From the NCBI RefSeq assembly GCF_019048065.1, contig NZ_CP077291.1, positions 4,216,001 through 4,280,000 on the forward strand: DNA of 64,000 bases, read 5' to 3'. Below, in pieces: positions 1-9,874 of the stretch (positions within the stretch are counted from its first letter, which is position 1; the number at the start of each line of letters is the position of its first letter). Origin of the DNA: Citrobacter farmeri. GTDB taxonomy: Bacteria > Pseudomonadota > Gammaproteobacteria > Enterobacterales > Enterobacteriaceae. The notes under the pieces were generated by a model. The model searched no databases. It was not told the DNA's origin and saw nothing but the letters and a program-made list of their open reading frames with translations. The position numbers and the translations under genes are program-made.

Positions 1-1900
1 ACAGATGCAGCAAAGCGCAAATGATAGCAAGACCAACTGGCAATTACTCGCCATTCGTGCACTGCTGAAAGAAGGCAAAAGCCAGCAGGCTATCGACCTG
101 TTTAACCAACTGCCGCAGGATCTGAATGATACCCAGCGCCGGGAACAGTCGCTGCTGGCCGTGGAAAGTAAACTGGCCCAGAAAGATTTCGCCGGAGCAC
201 AGGCCCTGCTGGAAAAGCTTACCCCATCTGATTTTGAGAAAAATCAGCAGGCCCGCTACTGGCAGGCGCAGATTGACGCCAGCCAGGGCCGCCCGTCACT
301 CTCGCTGCTGCGCGCCCTGATTGCGCAGGAACCCCTGCTTGGCGAGAAGGATAAGCAGAAAAATATGGACGCCACCTGGCAAGCGTTGTCTGCAATGACG
401 CAGGAGCAGGCACAGGCGCTGGTGATCAATGCGGATGAAAACGTACTGCAGGGCTGGCTGGATCTACAACGCGTCTGGTTTGATAATCGCAGCGATCCGG
501 ACATGATGAAAGCAGGCATTGCCGACTGGCAAAAACGCTACCCGCAAAATCCGGGTGCGAAACTGCTGCCAACCCAACTGGTCAACGTGCAGAGCTTTAA
601 ACCCGCCTCGACCAGTAAAATCGCCCTGCTGCTGCCGCTGAACGGTCAGGCGGCCGTATTTGGTCGCACCATTCAACAGGGCTTTGAAGCAGCCAAAAAT
701 CTTGGTACGCAACCTGTCGACGCGCAGCCCGCCGCACAACCGGCAAACGTCGCCGCTCCAACGCCAACAGACCCGCAGCCGCAGACGACTGATGGCGTCG
801 CCAGTCCTTCCCAGGCATCAGTGAGCGATTTAACCCACGACGAGCAGGCCGAACAGCCAGCCGCCGTCAGCACGTCGCAGGCAACGCCTGTGCAACCAGC
901 CGCAACCAGCGCGGCGGCAAATCCTTCCGCGGAGCTGAAAATTTATGATACCAGCGCCCAACCGCTCGATCAGATCCTGACGCAGGTTCAGCAGGACGGC
1001 GCGAGTATCGTGGTCGGTCCGCTGCTGAAAAACAACGTCGACGAACTGGTCAAAAGCAACACTCCGCTGAACGTACTGGCGCTTAACCAGCCGGAATCGG
1101 TGCAGAGCCGGGCAAACATCTGTTACTTCGCCCTCTCACCGGAAGATGAAGCGCGTGATGCGGCGCGCCATATCCGTGAACAGGGTAAACAGTCGCCGCT
1201 GCTGCTGATCCCACGTAGCGCGCTGGGCGATCGTGTTGCTAACGCCTTTGCCCAGGAGTGGCAAAAACTGGGTGGCAGTACAGTGCTGCAACAGAAATTT
1301 GGCTCGACGGCGGAACTGCGTATGGGCGTCAACGGCGGTTCCGGGATAGCGTTAACCGGTAGCCCTATTGCTGCCAGCACACCGTCTCAACCCGGCGTTA
1401 CCATTGGCAATTTAACCATTCCGGCACCGCCAACGGATGCCCAGATTAGCGGCAACGGTGGTCGCGTGGATGCCGTGTATATTCTGGCAACACCGAATGA
1501 GATCGCCTTCATCAAGCCGATGATCGCCATGCGCAACGGTAGCCAGAGTGGTGCAACGCTGTACGCGAGTTCGCGTAGCGCGCAGGGGAATGCTGGCCCG
1601 GACTTCCGTCTGGAAATGGATGGCCTGCAGTACAGCGAGATCCCTATGCTGGCAGGCGCGAATCCGTCGCTGATGCAACAGGCGCTGGCTGCAGTGCATA
1701 ACGACTACTCGCTGGCGCGCATGTACGCAATGGGCGTGGACGCCTGGTCGCTGGCGAACCATTTCTCCCAGATGCGTCAGGTGCAGGGCTTCGAAATTAA
1801 TGGGAATACCGGCGCGCTGACCGCCAGTCAGGACTGTGTGATTAACAGGAAGTTATCATGGCTCCAGTACCAACAAGGGCAGATTGTCCCCGCCAGTTAA
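1..1900 (+). CDS. lpoA: LpoA, outer-membrane lipoprotein activator of PBP1A (5' end outside window)
   Basis: LpoA (formerly YraM) is an outer-membrane lipoprotein that reaches through the periplasm and activates the peptidoglycan synthase PBP1A. The reading frame is already open at base 2, so the lipoprotein signal and roughly the first 45-50 residues lie outside the window; about 632 residues are visible against about 680 for the whole family member. The first ~200 visible residues are helical and TPR-like. A low-complexity stretch rich in Pro, Ala, Gln and Thr follows (bases ~715-935), and the rest matches the periplasmic-binding-protein-like C-terminal domain. It is followed by yraN, which overlaps its 3' end by 43 nt, as in E. 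coli. Confidence 0.95.
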   Translation, partial: QMQQSANDSKTNWQLLAIRALLKEGKSQQAIDLFNQLPQDLNDTQRREQSLLAVESKLAQKDFAGAQALLEKLTPSDFEKNQQARYWQAQIDASQGRPSLSLLRALIAQEPLLGEKDKQKNMDATWQALSAMTQEQAQALVINADENVLQGWLDLQRVWFDNRSDPDMMKAGIADWQKRYPQNPGAKLLPTQLVNVQSFKPASTSKIALLLPLNGQAAVFGRTIQQGFEAAKNLGTQPVDAQPAAQPANVAAPTPTDPQPQTTDGVASPSQASVSDLTHDEQAEQPAAVSTSQATPVQPAATSAAANPSAELKIYDTSAQPLDQILTQVQQDGASIVVGPLLKNNVDELVKSNTPLNVLALNQPESVQSRANICYFALSPEDEARDAARHIREQGKQSPLLLIPRSALGDRVANAFAQEWQKLGGSTVLQQKFGSTAELRMGVNGGSGIALTGSPIAASTPSQPGVTIGNLTIPAPPTDAQISGNGGRVDAVYILATPNEIAFIKPMIAMRNGSQSGATLYASSRSAQGNAGPDFRLEMDGLQYSEIPMLAGANPSLMQQALAAVHNDYSLARMYAMGVDAWSLANHFSQMRQVQGFEINGNTGALTASQDCVINRKLSWLQYQQGQIVPAS

Positions 1901-2253
1901 CGAGCAAACAGGCCGGTGACGCGTGGGAAACCACCGCACGTCGCTGGCTGGAGCGCAAGGGACTGCATTTTATCGCCGCCAACGTGCATGAACGCGGCGG
2001 CGAGATCGATCTGATCATGCGTGATGGCAAGTCGACCGTCTTCATTGAGGTCCGCTACCGACGCTCTGCAACGTTTGGTAGTGCCGCTGCCAGTGTGACA
2101 CGCAGCAAGCAGCGTAAATTATTACAGGCTGCCCGCTTGTGGCTCGCGCGCCACAATGGGAGTTTTGATACTGTGGATTGCCGGTTCGATGTGTTAGCCT
2201 TCACCGGAAATGATGTTGAGTGGTTCAGGAACGCTTTTACCGACTGCTCATAA
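1858..2253 (+). CDS. yraN: YraN, UPF0102 family endonuclease-like protein
   Basis: A 131-residue member of the UPF0102 (YraN) family, whose fold resembles Holliday-junction resolvases and restriction-type nucleases. The nuclease-like core is visible as GGEIDLIM around residues 47-54 and FIEVRYR around 62-68, giving the E...D...E-x-(K/R) pattern. The exact cellular role of the family is not settled. The start lies inside the last 43 nt of lpoA and has an AGGAAG ribosome-binding site 6-7 nt upstream, so translation is probably coupled to lpoA. It is followed by diaA. Confidence 0.9.
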   Translation: MAPVPTRADCPRQLTSKQAGDAWETTARRWLERKGLHFIAANVHERGGEIDLIMRDGKSTVFIEVRYRRSATFGSAAASVTRSKQRKLLQAARLWLARHNGSFDTVDCRFDVLAFTGNDVEWFRNAFTDCS

Positions 2254-2273
2254 TTGAAGATTTAAGGATTAGC

Positions 2274-2864
2274 GTGTTAGACAGAATTAAAGTCTGCTTT
2301 ACCGAAAGCATTCAAACTCAAATTGCAGCGGCAGAAGCCCTCCCGGATGCTATCTCTCGCGCCGCCGTGACGCTGGTTCATTCACTGCTCAATGGCAACA
2401 AAATTCTCTGTTGTGGTAATGGGACATCCGCCGCCAACGCACAGCATTTTGCTGCCAGCATGATCAACCGCTTTGAAACAGAACGCCCCAGTTTACCTGC
2501 GATTGCACTAAATACGGATAATGTGGTCTTAACAGCGATTGCTAACGACCGTCTGCATGATGAAGTGTATGCAAAACAGGTTCGGGCGTTAGGTCATGCG
2601 GGCGATGTCTTACTGGCCATCTCGACGCGCGGCAACAGCCGCGATATTGTTAAGGCCGTGGAAGCCGCCGTCACGCGAGATATGACGATTGTGGCATTGA
2701 CCGGGTATGACGGGGGGGAACTGGCTGGACTATTAGGGCCACAGGATGTTGAGATCCGTATCCCTTCGCATCATAGCGCGCGCATTCAGGAAATGCATAT
2801 GCTGACGGTAAACTGCCTGTGCGATCTGATCGATAACACGCTTTTCCCTCACCAGGATGATTAA
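2274..2864 (+). CDS. diaA: DiaA, DnaA-binding replication initiator-associated protein
   Basis: DiaA is a SIS-domain protein that forms tetramers, binds several DnaA molecules and promotes timely initiation at oriC. The GTG at 2274 is chosen because it gives the family length of 196 residues and has TAAGGA about 6 nt upstream; an in-frame start at 2220 would add 18 residues unlike the family. The SIS core is visible as [14 protein letters not shown] (residues ~44-57) and [12 protein letters not shown]. It is close to the GmhA sedoheptulose-7-phosphate isomerase family, but the context with yraN and dolP fits DiaA. It lies 20 nt after yraN and 9 nt before dolP. Confidence 0.93.
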   Translation: MLDRIKVCFTESIQTQIAAAEALPDAISRAAVTLVHSLLNGNKILCCGNGTSAANAQHFAASMINRFETERPSLPAIALNTDNVVLTAIANDRLHDEVYAKQVRALGHAGDVLLAISTRGNSRDIVKAVEAAVTRDMTIVALTGYDGGELAGLLGPQDVEIRIPSHHSARIQEMHMLTVNCLCDLIDNTLFPHQDD

Positions 2865-2873
2865 GGAGTACAC

Positions 2874-3449
2874 ATGAAGGCTTTATCGCCAATCGCAGTC
2901 CTTATTTCTGCTCTGCTGTTGCAAGGTTGTGTGGCCGCTGCTGTTGTGGGTACCGCCGCCGTTGGCACCAAAGCAGCAACAGACCCACGTAGCGTAGGCA
3001 CTCAGGTAGACGATGGAACCCTGGAAGTGCGCGTCAACAGCGCGCTGTCGAAAGATGCACAGATCAAGAAAGAAACACGCATTAACGTGACGGCTTATCA
3101 GGGTAAAGTGTTACTGGTCGGTCAGTCGCCGAATAGTGAGCTCTCCTCACGGGCTAAACAAATTGCAATGGGTGTCGATGGCGCCACCGAGGTCTATAAC
3201 GAGATCCGTCAGGGTCAGCCGATTGGCATGGGCACCGCGTCAAATGACACCTGGATCACCACCAAAGTGCGCTCTCAGCTACTGACCAGCGACCAGGTTA
3301 AATCATCAAACGTGAAAGTGACGACCGAAAACGGCGAAGTGTTCCTGTTAGGTCTGGTGACCGAACGTGAAGCGAAAGCGGCTGCGGATATCGCCAGCCG
3401 GGTCAGCGGCGTGAAGCGCGTGACCACGGCGTTTACCTTCATCAAGTAA
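2874..3449 (+). CDS. dolP: DolP, dual BON-domain outer-membrane lipoprotein
   Basis: DolP (YraP) is an outer-membrane lipoprotein that binds anionic phospholipid, localises to the division site and helps keep the outer membrane and BAM complex sound. The 191-residue product has a signal peptide with lipobox LLQGC and lipidated Cys19. Two BON domains follow, at about residues 46-115 and 124-190. A TAAGGAG ribosome-binding site precedes the ATG, and the gene sits 9 nt after diaA, so it is probably co-transcribed with lpoA-yraN-diaA. In E. coli it belongs to the sigma-E regulon; I did not identify a sigma-E promoter here. Confidence 0.95.
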   Translation: MKALSPIAVLISALLLQGCVAAAVVGTAAVGTKAATDPRSVGTQVDDGTLEVRVNSALSKDAQIKKETRINVTAYQGKVLLVGQSPNSELSSRAKQIAMGVDGATEVYNEIRQGQPIGMGTASNDTWITTKVRSQLLTSDQVKSSNVKVTTENGEVFLLGLVTEREAKAAADIASRVSGVKRVTTAFTFIK

Positions 3450-3467
3450 TCCCCCAAGGCCTGATTA

Positions 3468-3578
3468 GGCGCTTTAGCGTCGACATCAGGCCATATGTGC
3501 CGGATGGCGGCGTGACCGCCTTATCCGGCCTACAGAGTGTATTATTGTAGGCCGGGCAAGCGAAGCGCCCCCGGCATT
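3468..3578. repeat. REP/BIME-type repeat cluster
   Basis: Three successive inverted repeats fill the gap between dolP and the convergent yraQ. The first is GGCCTGAT...ATCAGGCC-like (3468-3492). The second is GCCGGATGGCGG...TTATCCGGCC (3499-3530). The third is GTAGGCCGGGCAAGCG...CCCCGGCAT (3548-3578). They have the palindromic form typical of enterobacterial REP units, which lie outside genes and can protect mRNA 3' ends or bind gyrase and IHF. Confidence 0.85.
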
Positions 3579-3583
3579 CCTTT

Positions 3584-4621
3584 TTATACCAGCGCAATAC
3601 TTCCTACTATCACGCCAGAGACCACCACCAGCACTGCCGTTAACCACAATGCTTTTGCCGGGAACGCTTTACGCAGCATAATGAGCGACGGCAGGCTAAC
3701 CGCGGGTAAGGTCATCAGCAGTGCAAGCGCAGGCGCAGTGCCCATCCCTGCCAGCATCATTGTCTGCACAATCGGGATTTCTGCCGCCGTCGGGATCACA
3801 AACAAACAACCCGCTACCGCCAGCGCAATCACCCACAGCAGGCTATTATCGATCGCACCATCCGCATGCGGAAACAGCCAGACGCGCGCAGCGCCCAGTA
3901 CCAGCACCGCCAGGATGTAGACCGGAATAGTACTCCAGAACAGCGTCCACAGCGCACGCCCCCAGCGGACAAAGAACCCGTCCTGCGCATCTGGTTGCGT
4001 GATTTCTACCGGCAACTCAGTTTGTGGAGGCTCTTTCACCCATTTTTGCACCAGCGTCGCCACCACCAGCACCATTGCCAGTCCGGCAACCAGACGAATC
4101 GCCGCGAAATGCCAGCCGAGGACAAAGCCCATAAATACCAGCGTCGCCGGGTTTAACAGGGGATTCCCCATCCAGAATGCCAGCGCCCCACCCATCGAAA
4201 CCTGCTGGCGACGCATCCCCGCCGCCACCGGTGCGGCGCAGCAGGTACACATCATGCCGGGCAGAGAGAAAAGCGTGCCAAATAACGTGCCGCGAAAACG
4301 CGCTTGCCCGAGCGTACGTAACAGCCAGTCGCGCGGGATCAGAACCTGAATCAGCGAGCCAAGGATCACCCCCAATACTGCGGCCTTCCAGACTGCAATG
4401 AAATAGACCATCGCATAGTCCCAGGCCGCCTGCCACGGGTTCGCATCGGCCTGCGCCAGAATGGATTTACCGATACTGTGAGTATCTGCGGCAATGAAGG
4501 CTTTCCCGTAATAAGGCTGCCATTTCACGTACCAGAGACCGACGATGACAACAAGAAAGAAAAGAGCGGGCTTCCACCATTGAAACGGTGTTGCCGCCTG
4601 AGATGAAGACTGACCAGCCAT
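3584..4621 (-). CDS. yraQ: YraQ, UPF0718 (DUF318) family permease
   Basis: A 345-residue integral membrane protein of the UPF0718/DUF318 permease family. About eight to ten hydrophobic segments are visible. A central loop carries MCTCCAAPVAAG followed by MGNPLLNPATLVF; the cysteine-containing motif is typical of the family, some distant members of which export organoarsenicals (ArsP). The transported substrate of YraQ is not established. It is convergent with dolP across a REP cluster and stands 69 nt upstream of the end of yraR on the same strand. Confidence 0.85.
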   Translation of the reverse strand: MAGQSSSQAATPFQWWKPALFFLVVIVGLWYVKWQPYYGKAFIAADTHSIGKSILAQADANPWQAAWDYAMVYFIAVWKAAVLGVILGSLIQVLIPRDWLLRTLGQARFRGTLFGTLFSLPGMMCTCCAAPVAAGMRRQQVSMGGALAFWMGNPLLNPATLVFMGFVLGWHFAAIRLVAGLAMVLVVATLVQKWVKEPPQTELPVEITQPDAQDGFFVRWGRALWTLFWSTIPVYILAVLVLGAARVWLFPHADGAIDNSLLWVIALAVAGCLFVIPTAAEIPIVQTMMLAGMGTAPALALLMTLPAVSLPSLIMLRKAFPAKALWLTAVLVVVSGVIVGSIALV

Positions 4622-4690
4622 AGCATTCCCCAGGGAGTGTAAGAGTAATAAGCCGGAGAATACTACGCCTTTGGGAAATGTTTGGAAATG

Positions 4691-5332
4691 CTATATTGAC
4701 GCCGCCTTCTCCCGCAGCTGAGACGAGGTCAGGATCGTCACACCTTCATGTTCAGGTGACAGCGCATCAGCCAGCATTGCGCGCGCTACGTCCCGCGCGT
4801 CAATCGACTTCCAGTTGCCTGGCAACAACCGGAAAAACGGCGCAAAAAGAGTTTCAGTGAACCGATGTCTGTTGCGGTCACCAAGCAGCATCGACGGACG
4901 CGCAATCGTCAACTTCGGCCACGCTTGCGCGATCAGCGCCTCTTCCATTTCCCCTTTTACACGATTGTAGAAAAACGGCGAACGGGCGTTGGCCCCCATC
5001 GAACTCACCACCAGCATATGCTGAGCGCCCAGACGGCGGCCGGTCAAGGCGGTGTCGACCACCAGCGTATAGTCGGCATGAATAAATGCCTCTTTGCTGC
5101 CAGCTTCGCGCCGGGTCGTACCCAGACAGCAAAAAACGATATCGACAGGATCGGTAACCTGCGCCAGCGCATCGCTCAATTGCGGATCGTAGGGATTATA
5201 GACGCCAGGCATGTCCGCCAGCGGACGTCGCGTCGGGGCTGCAATTGAATGGATCTTCGGTTCATTAAGCAGCATCCGCAGCAAATGCCCGCCAACCAAC
5301 CCGGTCGCCCCGGTAATCAGTACCTGATTCAT
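4691..5332 (-). CDS. yraR: YraR, NAD(P)-binding Rossmann-fold protein
   Basis: A 213-residue short-chain/atypical epimerase-like protein. The N-terminus holds the dinucleotide-binding motif [11 protein letters not shown] (residues ~8-18), and a serine-rich VVSSMGAN segment follows near residue 110. No reaction is established. The ATG at 5332 is chosen over upstream in-frame starts because it follows an AAGGAGTGAGG ribosome-binding site and the product then begins with the Rossmann beta-strand. It is transcribed away from yhbO. Confidence 0.85.
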   Translation of the reverse strand: MNQVLITGATGLVGGHLLRMLLNEPKIHSIAAPTRRPLADMPGVYNPYDPQLSDALAQVTDPVDIVFCCLGTTRREAGSKEAFIHADYTLVVDTALTGRRLGAQHMLVVSSMGANARSPFFYNRVKGEMEEALIAQAWPKLTIARPSMLLGDRNRHRFTETLFAPFFRLLPGNWKSIDARDVARAMLADALSPEHEGVTILTSSQLREKAASI

Positions 5333-5460
5333 CCTCACTCCTTTCCAGAATAGTCCGCCTTGCGCCCTCAGTCTCATCGACCAGGCTTATTAGTTCACAG
5401 TGTAATTATCCATCATCATGGAAAAATTGCCTTATCCAATGCCACTATCGCGGAGGACGT

Positions 5461-5979
5461 ATGAGTAAGAAGATTGCCGTTTTGATCACTGACGAGTTTG
5501 AGGATTCAGAATTCACCTCACCTGCAGCAGAATTTCGCCAGGCCGGGCATGAGGTCATTACGATTGAAAAACAGGCAGGTAAAACGGTGAAAGGCAAAAA
5601 AGGCGAGGCCAGCGTCACCATAGATAAAGCGATTGATGAGGTCCGGCCTGCTGATTTTGATGCCCTGCTGTTACCGGGAGGTCATTCACCGGATTACCTG
5701 CGCGGTGACGATCGCTTCGTCACCTTTACACGCGACTTCGTGAATACGGGTAAACCCGTCTTCGCCATCTGCCACGGGCCACAGTTGCTGATCAGTGCCG
5801 ATGTTATTCGCGGTCGTAAACTCACAGCGGTGAAACCGATCATTATCGATGTGAAAAATGCGGGTGCGGAATTTTACGATCAGGAGGTGGTGGTTGATAA
5901 AGACCAACTGGTTACCAGTCGTACCCCCGACGATCTGCCAGCGTTCAATCGGGAAGCATTACGTATCCTTGGTGCCTGA
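5461..5979 (+). CDS. yhbO: YhbO, DJ-1/PfpI family stress protein (deglycase-like)
   Basis: A 172-residue DJ-1/PfpI superfamily protein. The nucleophile elbow is [10 protein letters not shown] with Cys104-His105, and the acidic partner region DEFEDSEF lies at residues 11-18. E. coli YhbO protects against oxidative, heat and pH stress and has been described as a protein/nucleotide deglycase acting on methylglyoxal adducts. A strong CGGAGG ribosome-binding site lies just before the ATG. Its last 21 nt overlap the convergent yhbP. Confidence 0.93.
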   Translation: MSKKIAVLITDEFEDSEFTSPAAEFRQAGHEVITIEKQAGKTVKGKKGEASVTIDKAIDEVRPADFDALLLPGGHSPDYLRGDDRFVTFTRDFVNTGKPVFAICHGPQLLISADVIRGRKLTAVKPIIIDVKNAGAEFYDQEVVVDKDQLVTSRTPDDLPAFNREALRILGA

Positions 5980-6402
5980 CTGACGTAGCCACACCAGCTT
6001 TTTGCCAAAGCCCAGGGTATTGTCGGTGAACTTGAGTTCATCCAGGCGGATTTCCCATACCGGCGCGGACAGCATCCTGGCGACTGGAAAGCGGCGAAGA
6101 TAGGCCTGTCGCGCCGCGTCGCTTTCTTCGCCTGCCAGTTGACGGATCTCGCCTGTAAACTGCACACCGCGAATCAATGCGACCGTTTTTGGTTGGCCGT
6201 TTACTGTTCCGGCAACGGGCGCTCGCGGGCCTGACATCTGCGCATGACGCGTTTTCTCTTCCGTCAGCAGATAAAAAACCACCTTTTTGGCGTCGAAGAG
6301 ATAAAACGCATTTGCACACCACAGTTCGCCTTCACGGTGCACGCACCAGGTCACAACATGTTGTTTCGCCAGCCAACGACTGATTGCAGTGAGTGTTTCC
6401 AT
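5959..6402 (-). CDS. yhbP: YhbP, UPF0306 pyridoxamine-phosphate-oxidase-like protein
   Basis: A 147-residue UPF0306 protein with the split-barrel fold of the pyridoxamine 5'-phosphate oxidase/flavin-binding group. Visible family segments are [10 protein letters not shown] near the N-terminus and [11 protein letters not shown] in the middle. No reaction has been assigned with certainty. The 3' end runs 21 nt into yhbO on the other strand, so both genes share their last codons. Confidence 0.85.
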   Translation of the reverse strand: METLTAISRWLAKQHVVTWCVHREGELWCANAFYLFDAKKVVFYLLTEEKTRHAQMSGPRAPVAGTVNGQPKTVALIRGVQFTGEIRQLAGEESDAARQAYLRRFPVARMLSAPVWEIRLDELKFTDNTLGFGKKLVWLRQSGTKDT

Positions 6403-6454
6403 CTCGGTTCTCTTTTATACTGGATGCCAGAAACGTAACACGCCGAAGGCCATG

Positions 6455-6757
6455 ATGACACCCTGGTATCTTTATCTGATCCGCACCGCCGATAACGCCC
6501 TGTATACCGGGATCACGACCGACGTGGCGCGCCGCTACCAACAGCATCAAAGTGGTAAAGGCGCGAAGGCGCTACGGGGAAAAGGGGAGTTGACGCTGGC
6601 GTTTTCCGCACCGGTTGGCGATCGTTCACTGGCGCTACGCGCTGAATACCGGGTTAAAAGACTCACCAAGCGGCAGAAAGAACGGCTTGTCGCAGAAGGC
6701 GAAGGGTTTGCAGCGTTACTGAACGACCTGCAAACCACGGCGCTTAAAAACGATTAA
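6455..6757 (+). CDS. yhbQ: YhbQ, GIY-YIG nuclease-fold protein (UPF0213)
   Basis: A 100-residue stand-alone GIY-YIG domain. The core reads [28 protein letters not shown] at residues ~4-31 (written in E. coli in nearly the same form), with the LYTG strand and Arg of the active site present. E. coli YhbQ has been reported to cut DNA. The ATG at 6455 gives the family length; an adjacent ATG at 6452 and a longer frame from 6389 also exist, but only the shorter form starts at the conserved MTPW. Its 3' end overlaps the convergent yhbS by 14 nt. Confidence 0.88.
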   Translation: MTPWYLYLIRTADNALYTGITTDVARRYQQHQSGKGAKALRGKGELTLAFSAPVGDRSLALRAEYRVKRLTKRQKERLVAEGEGFAALLNDLQTTALKND

Positions 6758-7247
6758 AGTGATCGTGATACTCGACCAGTCCCGTGACGCCGTTTAGCGC
6801 GTCTTCCGCTAAACGATGTACCTGGAACGCACTTTCGGTGCCCGGCCAGCGGCAATGCAGATCGTAATGGGCGGCCAGCTCGAAACCAAAGCGGCTGTAC
6901 AGTGCCGGATCGCCCAGGGTGACCACGGCGGCATAGCCAAATTCGTTGAGTGAATCCAGTCCTTCGTAGACCAACTGGCGCGCCAGGCCTTGCCCACGGT
7001 AGTTTTCATCAACTGCCAGCGGTGCCATGCCGACCCACTGCAAATCTTCACCCTGCACGTCAACAGGACTGAATGCCACGTAGCCCACCACCTGACCTTC
7101 ATCGTCGGTGGCGACCAGACCGAGCGTCAGAAAACCATCTTCACGCAGGGAGTGTACCAGTTCCGCTTCCGCATCGCTTTCGAATGAACGACGCAGCAGG
7201 GCATCAATACCGGGTGCATCAATGGGAATTTCTACTCGAATCAGCAT
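6744..7247 (-). CDS. yhbS: YhbS, GNAT family N-acetyltransferase
   Basis: A 167-residue GNAT-fold acetyltransferase. The acetyl-CoA pyrophosphate-binding motif is visible as [15 protein letters not shown] around residues 79-93, and a conserved LYSRFGFE lies near residue 116. The substrate is not known from the sequence. Its ATG overlaps the stop of ubiT (7 nt shared), so the two are likely translated from one message. The 3' end overlaps yhbQ on the other strand. Confidence 0.88.
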   Translation of the reverse strand: MLIRVEIPIDAPGIDALLRRSFESDAEAELVHSLREDGFLTLGLVATDDEGQVVGYVAFSPVDVQGEDLQWVGMAPLAVDENYRGQGLARQLVYEGLDSLNEFGYAAVVTLGDPALYSRFGFELAAHYDLHCRWPGTESAFQVHRLAEDALNGVTGLVEYHDHFNRF

Positions 7248-7765
7248 GGTTCACCTACCGATGTCTGTTTGGTTTCTGGCGAGTATTTCATGCCCGCCTC
7301 AACAAAATCCGCCAGTTGCAGCAGCATAACGCGCAACGCTTTGGGCATCTGCTCCAGCTCAATGGCATCCATCAGGTTCTTCACATACAACCCTAACTCC
7401 GTATCCCCTTCAATCACCAGGCGGCGCTGGAAGAAGAGCGTATCCGGATCCTGCTTACGCGCGGCGATCATCAGCAGATCGCTGGCGTCGGCGCTAAAAC
7501 TCACGTCGGCTTGCGCGTCCTCGCTGACGATCAGTTTGTCATTCTCAACCGAGGTATACCACTTCAGGCCGATATCACGAACCGTAATGCTTAACCAACG
7601 GCCTTCAAGGAACTCCAGCTCCCCGTCAGCGAGGGCCTGGCGAAATTGCCAGCTCAGAACCTGTTCCAGAACCTGGCGTTGCAGTGCAAAGGGCGTCAAT
7701 TTAACTGGCACACTCATCAGAGAAGGACCGAAATGTACTAAGCGTGAACGCAGCTTATCTAACAC
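7241..7765 (-). CDS. ubiT: UbiT, SCP2-domain factor for O2-independent ubiquinone synthesis
   Basis: UbiT (YhbT) is an SCP2-domain accessory protein, probably binding isoprenoid quinone precursors, needed with UbiU and UbiV to make ubiquinone without oxygen. The product is 174 residues from a GTG at 7765; this start matches the family N-terminus LDKLRSR and follows GGGAGT. A TTG seven codons upstream is the alternative. It is divergent from ubiUV, as in E. coli, and overlaps yhbS. Confidence 0.92.
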   Translation of the reverse strand: MLDKLRSRLVHFGPSLMSVPVKLTPFALQRQVLEQVLSWQFRQALADGELEFLEGRWLSITVRDIGLKWYTSVENDKLIVSEDAQADVSFSADASDLLMIAARKQDPDTLFFQRRLVIEGDTELGLYVKNLMDAIELEQMPKALRVMLLQLADFVEAGMKYSPETKQTSVGEPC

Positions 7766-7985
7766 GAGCTTTACTCCCTGTTTCAATTATCCTGCTATTT
7801 TGCCATATCAGATAAACGACATAGCGGCGTAAATCAACAATTACGTGCGAAATCCCTACCTCTTTATTACTGATATCAATACGACTTTAACTGCCTTAAA
7901 TCAAAAATTGTCGCAGCAAGGTTAACTAAAATCCTTGTTCGTTAACAATTATGCGTCCCAGGCGGCGCAATCTTCAGGATAAATT
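7766..7985. promoter_or_regulatory. Divergent ubiT / ubiUV promoter region
   Basis: A 220-bp AT-rich gap between two divergent genes of the anaerobic ubiquinone pathway. E. coli ubiUV is activated by FNR under anoxia. Two ATCAA half-sites of the FNR consensus are present (7874-7878 and 7897-7901), but neither has a good partner half-site on the left, so an FNR site is only suggested. Two GTTAAC hexamers lie nearer ubiU. Confidence 0.4.
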
Positions 7986-8981
7986 ATGGAGCTGCTCTGC
8001 CCTGCCGGAAATCTCCCGGCGCTTAAGGCGGCCATCGAAAACGGCGCTGATGCCGTTTATATCGGGCTTAAAGATGATACTAACGCCCGCCACTTCGCCG
8101 GCCTTAACTTTACCGAGAAGAAATTGCAGGAAGCGGTGAGTTTTGTCCATCAACACCGCCGTAAATTACACATCGCAATTAACACATTTGCGCATCCGGA
8201 TGGTTATGCCCGCTGGCAGCGTGCGGTGGATATGGCTGCGCAACTGGGAGCGGATGCGCTGATCCTCGCCGATCTCGCCATGCTTGAGTATGCCGCAGTT
8301 CGTTACCCGCATATTGAGCGCCATGTCTCTGTTCAGGCTTCGGCTACCAATGAAGAAGCGATCAACTTTTATCACCGCAATTTCGATGTTGCTCGCGTCG
8401 TCCTGCCGCGCGTGCTCTCGATCCATCAGGTGAAACAGCTTGCCCGCGCAACGCCGGTGCCGCTGGAGGTTTTTGCTTTCGGCAGTCTGTGCATTATGGC
8501 CGAAGGCCGCTGTTACCTCTCGTCCTGGCTGACCGGTGAATCCCCCAATACGGTAGGGGCCTGTTCCCCTGCCCGCTTTGTGCGCTGGCAACAGACGCCG
8601 CAGGGACTGGAATCACGCCTCAATGAAGTACTGATCGACCGCTATCAGGACGGGGAAAACGCGGGCTATCCGACGCTGTGTAAAGGTCGCTATCTGGTCG
8701 ACGGCGAGCGTTATCACGTGCTGGAAGAACCCACCAGCCTGAACACGCTGGAACTCCTGCCGGAACTGCTGGCGGCGAATATTGCCTCGGTGAAAATCGA
8801 AGGCCGTCAACGCAGCCCAGCCTATGTCAGCCAGGTCGCAAAAGTGTGGCGTCAGGCGATCGACCGCTGTATGGCCGACCCGCAGAACTATGCGCCGCAG
8901 GCCGCCTGGATGGAGACGCTCGGCGCGATGTCCGAAGGCACTCAGACGACGCTTGGCGCGTATCACCGTAAATGGCAGTGA
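7986..8981 (+). CDS. ubiU: UbiU, U32-family [4Fe-4S] protein for O2-independent ubiquinone hydroxylation
   Basis: UbiU (YhbU) pairs with UbiV to hydroxylate ubiquinone precursors without O2, using prephenate as the oxygen donor. The 331-residue protein has the U32 'peptidase' fold. The four cluster-binding cysteines fall at exactly the family positions: Cys169, Cys176, Cys193 and Cys232. The start GCTGATGCC... region and LCPAGN N-terminus are typical. The TGA is followed within 9 nt by the ubiV ATG, so the two subunits are made from one message. Confidence 0.96.
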   Translation: MELLCPAGNLPALKAAIENGADAVYIGLKDDTNARHFAGLNFTEKKLQEAVSFVHQHRRKLHIAINTFAHPDGYARWQRAVDMAAQLGADALILADLAMLEYAAVRYPHIERHVSVQASATNEEAINFYHRNFDVARVVLPRVLSIHQVKQLARATPVPLEVFAFGSLCIMAEGRCYLSSWLTGESPNTVGACSPARFVRWQQTPQGLESRLNEVLIDRYQDGENAGYPTLCKGRYLVDGERYHVLEEPTSLNTLELLPELLAANIASVKIEGRQRSPAYVSQVAKVWRQAIDRCMADPQNYAPQAAWMETLGAMSEGTQTTLGAYHRKWQ

Positions 8982-8989
8982 GAAAAGCA

Positions 8990-9868
8990 ATGAAATACTC
9001 CTTAGGGCCGGTGCTTTACTACTGGCCGAAAGAAACGCTGGAAGACTTTTATCAGCAGGCTGCCACCAGCAGCGCTGATGTCATCTATCTCGGCGAAGCG
9101 GTATGTAGCAAACGCCGCGCCACCAAAGTCGGCGACTGGCTGGATATGGCTAAATCGCTCGCCGGTAGCGGTAAGCAGGTGGTGCTTTCGACGCTGGCGC
9201 TGGTGCAAGCCTCTTCTGAGCTGAACGAACTGAAGCGCTATGTCGAAAACGGAGACTTTCTGCTGGAGGCCAGCGATCTTGGCGTGGTGAATATGTGCGC
9301 CGACCGCAAGCTACCGTTCGTCGCCGGACACGCGCTGAACTGCTACAACGCAGTCACGCTGCGCCTGCTGCTCAAGCAGGGGATGGTGCGCTGGTGCATG
9401 CCGGTGGAGCTTTCCCGCGACTGGCTGGCGAACCTGCTCAATCAGTGTGATGAACTGGGGATTCGTCAGCAGTTTGAAGTGGAAGTCCTGAGCTATGGGC
9501 ACCTGCCGCTGGCTTACTCCGCACGCTGCTTTACCGCCCGCTCGGAAGATCGTCCGAAAGATGAGTGCGAAACCTGCTGCATCAAGTACCCTAATGGCCG
9601 CGACGTGCTCTCCCAGGAAAATCAACAGGTGTTCGTCCTCAATGGCATTCAGACCATGAGCGGCTATATCTACAACCTCGGCAATGAACTGACGTCAATG
9701 CAGGGGCTGGTGGATATCGTGCGCCTGTCACCGCTGGGAACGGAGACATTCGCGATGCTCGACGCCTTCCGCGCCAATGAAACGGGATGCGCCCCACTGC
9801 CACTCACCGCGCACAGCGACTGCAATGGCTACTGGAAACGCCTGGCCGGACTCGAGCTGCAGTTCTGA
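8990..9868 (+). CDS. ubiV: UbiV, U32-family [4Fe-4S] partner of UbiU
   Basis: UbiV (YhbV) forms the heterodimer with UbiU in oxygen-independent ubiquinone synthesis. The 292-residue product begins at the ATG at 8990 (MKYSLGPV), which matches the family; an upstream in-frame GTG-type start at 8972 would overlap ubiU. Cluster ligands Cys39, Cys180, Cys193 and Cys197 are present, with an extra Cys196 next to the last. A stable hairpin follows 6 nt after the stop. Confidence 0.95.
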   Translation: MKYSLGPVLYYWPKETLEDFYQQAATSSADVIYLGEAVCSKRRATKVGDWLDMAKSLAGSGKQVVLSTLALVQASSELNELKRYVENGDFLLEASDLGVVNMCADRKLPFVAGHALNCYNAVTLRLLLKQGMVRWCMPVELSRDWLANLLNQCDELGIRQQFEVEVLSYGHLPLAYSARCFTARSEDRPKDECETCCIKYPNGRDVLSQENQQVFVLNGIQTMSGYIYNLGNELTSMQGLVDIVRLSPLGTETFAMLDAFRANETGCAPLPLTAHSDCNGYWKRLAGLELQF

Positions 9869-9874
9869 TAAATA

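Noticed and set aside
3466..3580. CRISPR-like array from repeated palindromes near 3.5 kb
   Set aside because: The repeats are REP units of unequal spacing and alternating orientation, with no unique spacers and no cas genes.
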